This document shows, in pieces, positions 54,383 through 64,000 of a stretch of DNA of 64,000 nucleotides; the stretch's first letter is position 1; each line of letters starts with the position of its first letter. The translations under genes were made by a program, and so were the position numbers. The notes beneath the pieces were generated by a model that saw only the letters and a list, made by a program, of their open reading frames with translations, was not told the DNA's origin and made no database searches. The DNA comes from Brachypodium distachyon (taxonomy: Eukaryota; Streptophyta; Magnoliopsida; Poales; Poaceae): positions 1,364,001-1,428,000 of the forward strand of contig NC_016131.3 of assembly GCF_000005505.3 (NCBI RefSeq), given 5' to 3'.

Positions 54383-54839
54383 GGCTGGGTGGGGGAGGAA
54401 GCAAGATCGGGAGAGCGAGCAAAAATCAAGCAGGATTGAGATCCCGATCGGAATGGTAAGGATGGAAGAAGAAGATCGGGTGATTGATTGATTACCTTGG
54501 GGCTGGGGCTGAGGGGATGCAGCAGACGGACGAAGCGCGTGGAGATCGCGGGCGGAGGTGGGGGCAGCTTCGATGGATTGAGGAGGAGTAAAGAGGAGCA
54601 GTGGGAGCGAAGAAGCTGGCACGTGCAGGGATGTGCTTGGACCGTCGGTCGGAAGTCGCTCGGTCGGCTTTTCGGCTTCGGGTCTGGTCAGCGAGAAAGT
54701 GGCTTGTGGCTCGAATTTTTTAAACAATTGCTTCAACGGGACTACGGGAGGACGTGATTCTCGAGTTCTGATTCTTTTTTCTTTCGATTTACGCAGAGGA
54801 ATCGAAGTTGTTGATTGATTCTGGATCTTCTCTGGGAGT

Positions 54840-55300
54840 TTTTCCTTTGTTTCTTAAAGGTGGAGTATACTTATTTTGAAAGAGATTTTTTTTTTGTTTT
54901 TGTTTTGGCCTATAGATTTGAAAATTAGTAAAATCCTTGCAATCGGTGTAGATTTGGAATGGTAGCAAAGCATTTATTGCATTTTATACAAATTTGAAAC
55001 CTCAAGATTTTCAATTAATTAAGGCACGTCATTTAAGAGTGAGAAATTTGGAAATGATCCTTACATATATGGAAGGAGGGAGCAGGAAAATGGTAAGTGA
55101 TAAAACCGTGAAAATTAAATCCCTTTTATGGAATTAAGAAAAAAATAATCTTACTGTAAAACTGTAACCAAATCTTATCTTTTTCACTTAGCAACATATA
55201 GCTTGGCATGAAAATAAATCCGAAAAAACTACCAGTAGCAATTTCGTGAGCATTGAAGTTTTCGATGGCATTGACGTACCCCCCCAACTGAACTATGACG
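54840..55300. other. Upstream region of the LEA_2 gene
   Basis: AT-rich, no gene seen. GATTTGAAA...TTGCAATCGGTGTAGATTTGGAATGGTAGCAA (54913-54968) recurs in altered form at 57085-57112, so both are parts of one dispersed repeat. Confidence 0.4.
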
Positions 55301-55415
55301 TACTCTCTAATTCATATTAGTTGTCTCAAATTTGCCTAAATATGAATATATGTGTGACTGAAAAACGTTTAGATACATGTAATATTCTGACGACTAATAT
55401 GGATAGAAGGGAGTA
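55301..55415. mobile_element. Stowaway-type MITE remnant (about 115 bp)
   Basis: TA-flanked. Left TACTCTCTAATTCATATTAGTTGTC pairs with the reverse complement of GACGACTAATATGGATAGAAGGGAGTA on the right. Decayed Thalos-like Stowaway. Confidence 0.75.
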
Positions 55416-55612
55416 CTATGGTCTATGACATCAGGGTTAGTTTTTCGTTGAGGTTTTACACTAGGGTTATTTTTTATTGACCTTTCAAAATAAGAAAAAG
55501 AAAGATACTAGTTGTGCATTTACACGAAAGATGGTCACACGGCCTTTGCATAAACCGACGTGCAGAATCCTACAAAAAAGAAAAATAAACGCCATGTACA
55601 CAACACAACAAT

Positions 55613-56118
55613 CTAACAAATGGAAAACGAACTATCCATCAAGGCGGTACGTGGACCGGGGTGTCCTCGTATGTAGGTGGCGGAACCATATACTACCAAG
55701 CACGAAAACAGTATATGTTCGTGGATGGTACATAGCCTGTGAAGGAGATGAATTATATTATTTTCTCCTTCAATCTTGCTTTCTAATTCTTGAATCAATT
55801 CATTTTGCGAAACCAACTCACACTCCAGTAAAATTCTGTCCCTGTTCTTCCTCTTCTCCTCCAGTAACTCAACCTCAAGTTCAGCTATCTTCGCCTCCAA
55901 ACCATTCTCCTGCCCATCGGCCTTGGCATCGTCCGACGCTCCCTCCAAATACCGTAAATATGCAGGGTCTTGAAAAGCTTGGTCGTACTGCGATATGAAA
56001 AACGGGCGACAAATACAATTTTCAAACTCTCAGAAGCAAATCAAGTTGGCATTATTACCAATTAGAACGAAATGCATACCCTCTCCTGCTGGGAAGATGT
56101 GCACGACGCTGAATCCAT
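55613..56118 (-). pseudogene. Two-exon coiled-coil gene fragment, family uncertain
   Basis: Minus-strand exon 56118-56080 (MDSASCTSSQQER) joins in phase 0 (AGG|GTATGC ... CGCAG|TAC) to an exon starting at 55987: YDQAFQDPAYLRYLEGAS, then ENGLEAKIAELEVELLEEKRKN and ELVSQNELIQELESKIEGEN, a clear coiled coil. After that the frame continues without a usable donor and enters AT-rich repeat-like DNA, ending at 55613. It looks like the 5' part of a gene cut off downstream. I cannot name the family. Confidence 0.4.
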
Positions 56119-58950
56119 CAGCTAGGACATCATGGAAGCGCCTCCTTCATCGGTGAAGCCACTGCGCCCCATCTTCACCTCCGCCTCGACGAGACAAGCG
56201 CTGCTGGGTCTTCCTACAGGAACGGATGCGGCGGCAGTAGAAGTGGAATCGTCGATGCCTCAGCCTCAGCGATGCCCAAATCGTAAGATTTTGAGGAACG
56301 AACCAAGGGGAATCGGGGATTCGACGGACGAACTAGGGTTAGGGTTCGCGGGAAGAACAGAGGAGGAAATGGGGAATCGAACGAACCAAGGGGAATCGGG
56401 GATGACGTGTTATGCGGGCTCACGGGTCGGGTCGGGGTTGGGTCGGGTTTCGGCCGACGTGTCACCTGACAGGTGGGCCCGACCTGTCAGGAATACTGTC
56501 AAACGCGCTAAACTCGTCATTTCGGACTTGTTGTTACATCGTGACTCAAAATGTGTGGTTTTTCGGACAAATTAGCAAAAGTGGTGGCTCAGCTTGACCC
56601 AAAATGTGTGGTTTTCTGAAATTTACTCTTTTATTAAAGACAAGGTCGTTCTGTACACAAAGCATAGCATATATATAGCGTGCGAGCATCGGCATATACA
56701 TGTACAGCCACAGTATCCCAACCAAAACTACCGGCTCAATCACAAATGCATGGTTTAACATCGTGTTTATAACCGTGGCTCGGTCGTCCACAAATTCGCG
56801 GCAGAGTACAGGATGGAAGGTGTTACCACTAGGTGAAAATAGAGAAAGTTTTTTGACAAAAAAATATATCATAAGGAGGACGATCGGGGTCGACCATGGA
56901 GGGAATACAAGGTTCAAAAAATAAAAAACTCACAAACTCAAAAATAGGAAGAAAAAGAGAGAGAGAGCGCGCGCTAACTCAAGTTCAAGGAACATCATCA
57001 GGTCCTGAGAGCAAAACACCAATACAGTAGACAAATTTGAGACACTTAATCTGAGACAGAGGAAATATAAGTTTTAAATACTAGTGAAAGCTGTAGATTT
57101 GGAATGATAGCAATGCATTGATTACATTTTAGTATAGATTTGAAACCCAAAGATTTGCAACTAACTCTAAAAAAGTGGTTCTGGATCTCCTCCGGGAGTA
57201 GAATTTTTTTTTAAAAAAATATAGAGGTAATTGCATAAAACCACCATTGTTTCGGTGCAGGTTGAAAAAGTTTATTACCGTGAAATGTTCCTAATTGCAG
57301 GTGACCACCACTTTTGATCGAAAATGTTGCTTTGTAGTTGTAGCCAAAGAAACAATCGAGTTTAGACGGCCGACAGCGTGGGCCCACCGGTCAGACGGTC
57401 AGAATTTTGTTGGGCTTCTTCACACGCTCGTATCTCGAGCAGAGGAGTCGGTACAGCGGCCCACGAGCTAGACCATCATCGTGCGGACCCGCGAGGTCGG
57501 CCCAGAACGGCGAGAGCCCGGCCTGCCGTTGCACGAGAATGCCATCTTCTAGTAGCACTTCTTGCCGTGGAACCCACGTACTGTACGCGGAAGCCATGGG
57601 CCCATGTGGTGCATAATCCTAACACTTATCCAAAGAGTAATATAATTCTCTAACCATATCTCCTGGTCTACCAACAAGAAAACCTTTGACCGTGCATAAA
57701 CTTGTGTCGATCTGCATTGACTTTTCGTGCACACGATAGCTATTGTTAATTTTTGTATGTACCCCGGCTGACACGTCGGACCCTTTTTCCTCTGTATCTT
57801 TGCACACACGCGGCAGTAGTTTCAAAAATAAAATGAAAAAGAGAGATCATGAGTAGCCGGCCGGTTTGTGTGGCTCTCATTGGATTGATGAACTCTCTTG
57901 CTCTAATTTATACAAGTCCCATTTTCTGTTATCATGATTGTCTCCCCCCTCTCATTCAATCAAATGCACTACAAAAATGAGGGGTTGATTAATTAGTTTG
58001 CTTAGGTCAAACCATAGTTTAAGATGTAACCGATGAGCTTTAATTAATTTTCTTTGGTTATATAAATCGGGTCCCAGATCATATATATCTTCTTAGCTCA
58101 TCAGCAAAGTGGAGTGCTCGCATGATTTATCCCCGGATAGGAATGGCTACAAATCGTGCCTTTGGTTATTGGAATCTTTTCTTCCATCTTTCTTTTTCAT
58201 AGTGGGATTTTGCTGGGGATACATACATCAAAGGCATGTCTACATCTCACAACAGTAGTCCTTTACAAAACAAAAGAGCACCACAACACGTACTCGATCA
58301 CTTCTATAGCCAACCAGCCAGCCATTTTTAGTTTGATGGGATATGTATCACGCACAGATGGTTTCTTGTAATATATGGTCCTGGCTGTAATTTATTTTAT
58401 ACATACTTGTATGAAGACTTTAGGAAAAAAACATTAGGCACTTATGTTGGCATTTCTTACTGAAAGGATAAACGCATAGGTTTTTTTAAAACACCATAGG
58501 TCTAACTGCTACTTACTTTTAGTGTTTTTACTTTTGCGAATATTGTTCTGTTTTAGTATTTATCAGTGCTTTATTTCTAAGAGATGCACAATGGGTTGAA
58601 CCGGTAATGTGAGTGTATCTCAGATGTCTGATTTTTAAGAAAAAAATCTTAAATCTTAGTCAACGCATCGTAACATTCGATACAGATCTAGATGACATCT
58701 CCACTCCCTCCTCTCCCATGTGATGCCACGGTCAAACACAACACGTCGACTTATCTATCTCTCACCAAATAACATGTGACTTCTTCTTATCAAAAGAAGT
58801 AAAAAAAATATTGAAGATGTAATTGCATGTGTTGTGATTTTATCTTATGCATGCCAACAACCATTACTGCTTGATACTCAAAAAGAAAAACCCAGTAGAT
58901 ACTCCAAAGTCCAAAAGAAGGTACAACATAAAAATACCAAAAGGTAGCAC
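56119..58950. other. Repeat-like intergenic stretch
   Basis: Contains CACCTGACAGGTGGGCCCGACCTGTCAGG (56462-56490) and two copies of CAAAATGTGTGGTTTT(T/C) (56546 and 56600). A related CCGACAGGTGGGGTCCACCTGTCGG occurs at 46459, where the second DUF1618 gene loses its normal end. The latter and 57230-57380 (GCATAAAACCACCATTGTTTCGG) look like parts of one family of dispersed elements. No gene recognised. Confidence 0.4.
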
Positions 58951-59252
58951 GTAGTGCGTGGACGTAGCGTTTATTGTACCCCGTACCGGGTCCAAAATAA
59001 AAATCAACTCCTCCCTCCTCGAACCCAAGCAAGCAGCAAGCAGCCAAAGCCAAAGCAGCAGCTGCAGCCAGCCAAGCAAGCCAGGCTCCTCGGGAGAGGA
59101 GGGAAGAGACAGCGACCGGTCGATCGATCGGCGGCGGAGGCTCCAAGGGAGCGAGCGGAAGCAGCGCCCGGCGCCACGAGAAAGAAGCCAGAGTCTCCAA
59201 GGCGAAGAGGAGGAGGAGGGGACTGATTCGATCCGATTATATTCCGCGGGCG

Positions 59253-61022
59253 ATGGCGCGGCGGGCGGCGGCGTGGGAGCAGGGCGGCGACGAGTACGAC
59301 TACCTGTTCAAGATCGTGCTCATCGGCGACTCCGGCGTCGGCAAGTCCAACCTCCTCTCCCGCTTCACCAAGAACACCTTCTCCCTCGACTCCAAGTCCA
59401 CCATCGGCGTCGAGTTCGCCACCCGCACAATCGAGGTATCAGTCTCTACTCTGCTCTGCCCCCCTCTTTTTGCTTTCACCCCAACCAACCAACCACCCGC
59501 TTCTTCCAATTCGCCGTATCGGATGCGCGATTCGTGCGCGTCCCCTCTTTTGCTGGATGGATGGATGGATGCTCTTGGTTGATTGATTCCTTGGAGCAGC
59601 GGTAGCAGAACGAGCTGGAGCCCCAGGGCTTTGCTCTTCTTGGTCGGGTTGTTGCAAAGTTCCTCTGTTAGGCGTACTGGGAGTTCCTATTTCGGGATGC
59701 ATGTCAAAGTAGTCCGTTTGATTGCACCCAATTTTCCTAGCGATTTAGGTTCTTGTTTGGGTGCAATTTTTGCTGCCAAAGTAGCCTGTTTGCTTACACC
59801 CAATTATTTGAAGAAAATTTGATTGGTGAAAAATTTGAGCTGAATTGGGTCGATCAATCAGTTGCCTAAGTGGTCCTTTTGCACTCAGTTATTTGATCTC
59901 TACTGTCCGAGACTATGATGTTTTCAATGGTTGGGTAAGATATTAAGCCGAAGCAGAGCTTCCTCCATTCTTATCTGATGATGAGTTGATTAAACTCTGA
60001 TACTGCGATACCTATCATTGGCTTTAGAGAAAAACTTGAATACCCTTAAAGCTACCGAATTATGAATTTTACTTTGGAATATAACCACCATTTTTCTTTT
60101 CTTTTGTAAACACAGAACATAGAAAAGTTTTATTTTATATTTGCGGCAGATAACCAAATTGACTATGTAATTCTTGTATCATCAATGACCATGTCAAGCT
60201 TGCTGCCAGCTGCTTCCATATGCCATATGCACCTTACGTCATGCATCTCTGTGATACCGTTTCAATCACTAGTCGCATCATCAGGAGTTGATTGGAATTA
60301 TAACATAAATCCATAAAACAGGTGGATGGCAGTTAGCCAATGATGTTATATTGTTATTGCACTTTCAACATTCCAAATTGCTCAATCATTGACTTCTCCA
60401 TTTATCAGTTGCACCCTCCTTCTAAAAATTATATTGATATCAGTGATTTTCTACTTCCTTTAGGCACTACCAATTATTGCTCTGTTTGCTCACAAACAGT
60501 TCCTCAAATGTCTCTGCATTGCACACTTCTGTTATTCAGGTGGAAGGGAAGACCATAAAAGCGCAGATATGGGACACGGCAGGGCAAGAACGGTACCGGG
60601 CGATAACGAGCGCTTACTACCGGGGAGCCGTGGGGGCGCTGCTGGTCTATGACGTCACCAAGGGAGCGACCTTCGATAACGTGAAGCGGTGGCTCAAGGA
60701 GCTCCGTGACCACGCCGACTCCAACATTGTGATCATGCTCATCGGCAACAAGATGGACCTCAAGCACCTCCGCTCGGTCGCCCAAGAGGACGCGGCGAGC
60801 TTTGCAGAGAGGGAAGGCCTGTCATTCATCGAGACTTCCGCCCTCGACGCGACGAATGTAGACAGGGCTTTCCAGACCGTCCTCGGCGAGATCTACCGCA
60901 TCATCAGCAAGAAGGCCCTGTCCACCGATGATTCTGGTGCCGGTGCTGTCAAAGAGGGGCAGTCGATTCAGGTGTCGGCCGGAGACTCCAGCAGTGTTTC
61001 GTCAAGATGCTGCTCTTTCTAG
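59253..61022 (+). CDS. RABA-type small GTPase (Rab11 group, RABA2-like; 221 aa)
   Basis: Two exons, 59253-59435 and 60540-61022, phase 0 (GAG|GTATCA ... ATTCAG|GTG). All Rab motifs are intact: P-loop [11 protein letters not shown], switch I with [44 protein letters not shown], and a C-terminal CCSF with two cysteines for geranylgeranylation. MARR at the start, [16 protein letters not shown] and [17 protein letters not shown] resemble RABA2 more than RABA1. These proteins act in trans-Golgi/early endosome to plasma membrane traffic and cell-plate formation in plants. The 1.1-kb intron after the switch I region is the conserved position for the family. 5' UTR is GC/AG-rich. No defects. Confidence 0.92.
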
Positions 61023-61029
61023 CGACGTA

Positions 61030-62207
61030 CGCCTCTCATCATCGTGACCACGTAGATCATTTCAGTTGGGCTGAACGCCGTCGTTGGAATGTGGTGTCCT
61101 CTGTGACAAAAATAAATTCAGAAGATTTTTTTTCTCTCCGTAAATTAGCACGGCTGCTTGATTCGAGAGTTGGGATCTGATAACTCTGCTATGAATTGCC
61201 TAGGTGGTGCAGTGCAACGTTGTAATATTGCCAGAAGTATATGCACATTCATGTCCTGTCCTATCATCCCAGGGAAACTGTCAATGACTGTCTGTAAAAT
61301 TACAATGCGACACTACAAAATTTGCGGAATTTTAGGGGGTTTTCTGCGGCTGATGAGAAATCATTCGTGTGTAAAGTCTGTATTATTCATCTCTGAACTA
61401 GTCTAGTTTGATAAGAGTGTACCAGGTAGCATTCGTGTTGGAAAGCACCATCATACGTGCTAATGTTTTCCAAAGCTCTCTTTTATTGCCAGGTTATCAA
61501 TGATCATTGTCTAGTCACAGTGGTTCTGCTCCTGACGAAACTCTCTTCATTCAAAAATGTTTTGAAATTAAATCTGAACTAAACTTGAGGTCAGCTGTCA
61601 GAAATTCAAAAGCACTCGACTAAAACTGAGATCAGCTGTCCGCTGTCGTCCTGAACTCCAGATTTGTTGAACCTCGTAGCCAGTGGAGCTGACATTAAAA
61701 AAAGGAAGGAAAAAAAAAGCTCCAAAAGAACTTTCACTTTTTTAAATAGTAAAAAACTCGTAAAAACAAAACTTAACTTGGTAAATAAAAATGCTTAAAA
61801 TAAATAAGCAAAGATTTGGAAAGGTACAGTGTTTTTAGGGGTGAACTACTCACGGGGTGTAGATGGGCCGGTTTTGGAGCATCTCCACGGCCCAGTTATA
61901 ACACGGGGAAGAAATAACTATGATGGGCTTGGGCTGGCTTCCGTCCTCTCTTTCTCCCGCGTTCAAAGCCAACGATGGAACACGCGTGCGTTCCAGGCTT
62001 CCTGCAGTTCGGTCGAATCCGAGTTCGACTCATACTCGGCGGCTATCCCAGCGCCCGCAGCGCGGCCATAAATGTCCCGCCCGGGGTTCCCCCATTGTTG
62101 GACCCACGCCGCCAATCCCTAGCTCGATCGATCAATCAACCCCAAGCTTAATTCCCGGTGGATCATATCGATCAGTTCCGTTCCGTGTTCGTCTCCGGCC
62201 GGGATCC
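61030..62207. other. 3' UTR of the Rab gene, then intergenic DNA and upstream region of the small gene
   Basis: To about 61480 likely 3' UTR. 61680-61830 is A/T-rich. From about 61860 the sequence (GGCCCAGTTATAACAC ... AACGATGG ... GAATCCGAGTTCGACTC ... CATAAATGTCCCG) is similar, inverted, to 47930-48060 upstream of the other small gene copy. Confidence 0.45.
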
Positions 62208-62768
62208 ATGGCTCCGCCGGCGGATGCGCCGATCGCCTTCCACACCCATGACCAGGAGCTCGCTGCCGCTGTTCCTTCCGCCACCTTGTCGGGGTGCTGC
62301 AAGAAGAGGAAGGCGGCAGGCGACGAGGATCACGCTCAAACACCCGCCGCCACGCGTCCGCGAATCAGCACGCCGGCGCCCGAGAACAACCGCGGCGGCA
62401 CGGCGGCGCGGCCCATCGTCGTCATCGACGACGACGAACACGAAGACGGATTGGTGGTCCGCCAACCGCCTCCGACGCTCGGCTTGCTGCCGTGTCCAGA
62501 ATCAGAACCGGAGTCGCCTGCGCCGCCGCTGCTGCCGGCGTGCGGGGAGAAGAAGGAGGAGTACCCGTGGTTCTGCTTCTCGACTTGGGACCCGACGGAC
62601 GGCGGGCGGTACGAGCTGCTCTCCACCTACCTGCCGCCGCCGTTCCTCGTCGCCGACGAGGATGACGCGCGGCGGTCGGCGGCGGCCGTCGCGTCGTCGC
62701 CGCTCTACACGTCCTCGGCCGACGACGCCTTCTGGGGTACCCCGGATGGGGTCTGGATCGCGTACTGA
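62208..62768 (+). CDS. Second copy of the small unknown Pro/Ala-rich protein (186 aa)
   Basis: ATG 62208 (MAPPADAPIAFHTHDQE) to TGA 62766-62768. Same architecture as the gene at 47.2-47.8 kb: CCKKRKAAGDEDHAQTPA, an acidic patch (DDDEHED), and the nearly unchanged C-terminus EEYPWFCFSTWDPTDGGRY, ELLSTYLPPPFL, ASSPLYTSSADDAFWGTPDGVW, AY. The acidic and Pro linkers differ in length. Both frames intact, so both copies may be functional. It faces the broken DUF1618 copy at 63.4-64.0 kb in the mirror image of the first pair. Confidence 0.65.
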   Translation: MAPPADAPIAFHTHDQELAAAVPSATLSGCCKKRKAAGDEDHAQTPAATRPRISTPAPENNRGGTAARPIVVIDDDEHEDGLVVRQPPPTLGLLPCPESEPESPAPPLLPACGEKKEEYPWFCFSTWDPTDGGRYELLSTYLPPPFLVADEDDARRSAAAVASSPLYTSSADDAFWGTPDGVWIAY

Positions 62769-63393
62769 TTTGATCGGAGTAGTCTGTTAGAACTTTTGCA
62801 GTGCTGTATGAATTGCTGTAGTATTGAGACACGTGGAATTAATTGTTTGATGATTCTGCTTGGATGAAGAAGAAATTCGTCATTCTGTTTGTGACTGCTC
62901 CACTTAATCTCCGCAAGGTCTTTTTGTTCTTAATTCTTCTTGTGTCGAATGAATTAACTGCATCGTTCATATGAATGTTACTTCGAATTGCTGCTAATTC
63001 CAGACGATTGGATTGGTTTGGGTCAGGATGTTCAGAAACCTGCAATTTAGCTCATGCTAGCCAAGTACATTGATGTCAACCTGCAGGTTTTGTTGAGGCT
63101 CGCTCATGTTCTCTGATGAGTTCTTTTGGTTCATTGTCTGAAATCAATTGTTATTATTTCGTGTTGGAGAACCTGAATCCTGTTTTGATGCTGTACATGA
63201 GCGTAAATTGAACAACCAAAAAGTAAATCAATAATCCTAAAGAATAACTAGTGCACAATATTGATTGGCAGCAGTAAGTAACAGTTTTCAACAGTACTGG
63301 TATATATAGTTCAGTATAATAACAAGGTAGCAAGACCGATATAAAAACTTACGAGGAAACTTAGTAAAAGGATCGCTAAGCATTAAGTTCAAT

Positions 63394-64000
63394 CTAAGCA
63401 TCCGCATTGCAGGGTGGAGCGAAGAAATCGGCAGGCACGACAACAGGGCGCAGGATCCTTGGGTTGGCGACGTATCTGGAGGACGCAAGGCGGAGCTGAT
63501 CGCCGTCGCGAACGTCGACGCCGACGACCTGGCACCCGCCGCCTCTCTTGGGATCCGCCAGCGTGAAGTAGACGACCCCATCATCCTCCTGCCGCAGGAA
63601 CGGCAAGATAGGCTCGCTGCACACCGGCAAGCCACGCTCCTTGAACCCTTCCAGCTCCCACACGCTCCGCAGAGTGAACTCCCGGTGCTCCTTCCACCTG
63701 ACCTCACATTCTTCAGATTCTTGAGATTCAGACAAGATGTCCACGGACAGCACCCTGAAGACGGTCTCGTTGCCGAGGCAGTAGTGCTCCGACGACGGCG
63801 TGATGTGGACGAACCAGACGGAGGAGTCGCCGACGCCGCCGATGGCCCGGTAACAATGGAATGCGGTCAGGTCCATGAGGTCCTGCCGCTTCCTGTACTC
63901 TTCCGGGAGACCGGGAGCAAGACGGGCTTGAGATCCACCATGGCGTTCTCTTTCTGGTTCTGGAGGAGATCGCTGGAGTCGCAGTAGAGGATGCCTTTCA
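63394..64000 (-). pseudogene. Third DUF1618 copy, frameshifted, 5' part outside the window
   Basis: Minus strand, entering at 64000 with GILYCDSSDLLQNQKENAMVDLKPVLLP. The frame then breaks and resumes as LPEEYRKRQDLMDLTAFHCYRAIGG, SSVWFVHI, FRVLSVDIL, WKEHREFTLRSVWELEGF, ILPFLRQEDDGVVYFTL, GVDVRDGDQLRLASSRYVANPR and ends in PADFFAPPCNADA at 63394. The break is an 8-bp tandem repeat (CTCCCGGT CTCCCGGA on the minus strand, about 63904-63919), which interrupts the signature LLPEEYR. The C-terminal end is normal, unlike the 45.3-kb copy. Upstream half not visible. Confidence 0.75.

Noticed and set aside
53615..54439. 274-codon + strand ORF antisense to the LEA_2 gene
   Set aside because: It is the mirror of a GC-rich coding exon; composition (Asp/Val/Gly) follows from the sense codons.
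58790..59200. 136-codon minus-strand ORF upstream of the Rab gene
   Set aside because: Antisense to the probable Rab 5' UTR; its hydrophobic run comes from the Gln/Ala codons of the other strand, and no family signature is visible.
1..64000. CRISPR arrays, operons, bacterial-type terminators, tRNA or rRNA genes
   Set aside because: The window is plant nuclear DNA; no spaced identical repeats, tRNA cloverleaf or rRNA sequence was recognised by eye. A tRNA scan would be the decisive check.

Overview
The window is plant nuclear DNA from a grass, most likely a Pooideae/Triticeae-type genome. The case rests on intron-rich genes with GC-rich first exons, dense Stowaway-type MITEs, a CACTA element with its 3-bp target duplication, a Helitron carrying host exon pieces, and several copies of the grass-expanded DUF1618 family. 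I could run no searches: family calls come from reading translations, and exon borders from GT/AG sites and reading phase.

Layout. 1-181: 3' end of an unidentified + strand gene. 854-2147 (-): plastid ribosomal protein bS6. 2.7-8.4 kb: a decayed Harbinger ORF1 gene, palindromic and tandem repeats, a MITE and a dead LINE tail. 9.3-15.1 kb (-): an unusual locus, with an Argonaute front half (N, linker 1, PAZ, no MID/PIWI) upstream of a gene encoding a ubiquitin-like domain, a degenerate kinase lobe and an IRE1/RNase L-type KEN domain. The parts are linked by an 838-bp near-identical duplication, and all predicted splice phases are compatible with one long chimeric reading frame. 17-30 kb: mobile-element country (Stowaway MITE, a TIR element rich in GCTATAG, a 3.05-kb CACTA element with ATA target duplication, a 1.8-kb Helitron with captured PP2A B56 exons). 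31.1 kb (+): intact DUF1618 gene. 36-40 kb: fragments of a DEAD-box helicase, an F-box gene and a sequence related to the Argonaute-locus intron.

45.3-48.0 kb holds a second DUF1618 gene (+) converging on a small unknown gene (-). 61.9-64.0 kb holds the same pair inverted, with the DUF1618 copy broken by an 8-bp tandem duplication. Between them lie three ordinary genes: a YacP-type NYN-domain protein (48.6-51.8 kb, +), a desiccation-related LEA_2 protein (53.4-54.4 kb, -) and a RABA-type Rab GTPase (59.3-61.0 kb, +).

The housekeeping genes act separately (plastid translation, RNA processing, stress protection, vesicle traffic). The lead candidate for something undescribed is the Argonaute/ubiquitin-like/KEN locus. 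It places a small-RNA end-binding module (PAZ) next to a possible ribonuclease fold on one potential transcript. It may instead be a rearranged pseudogene array.
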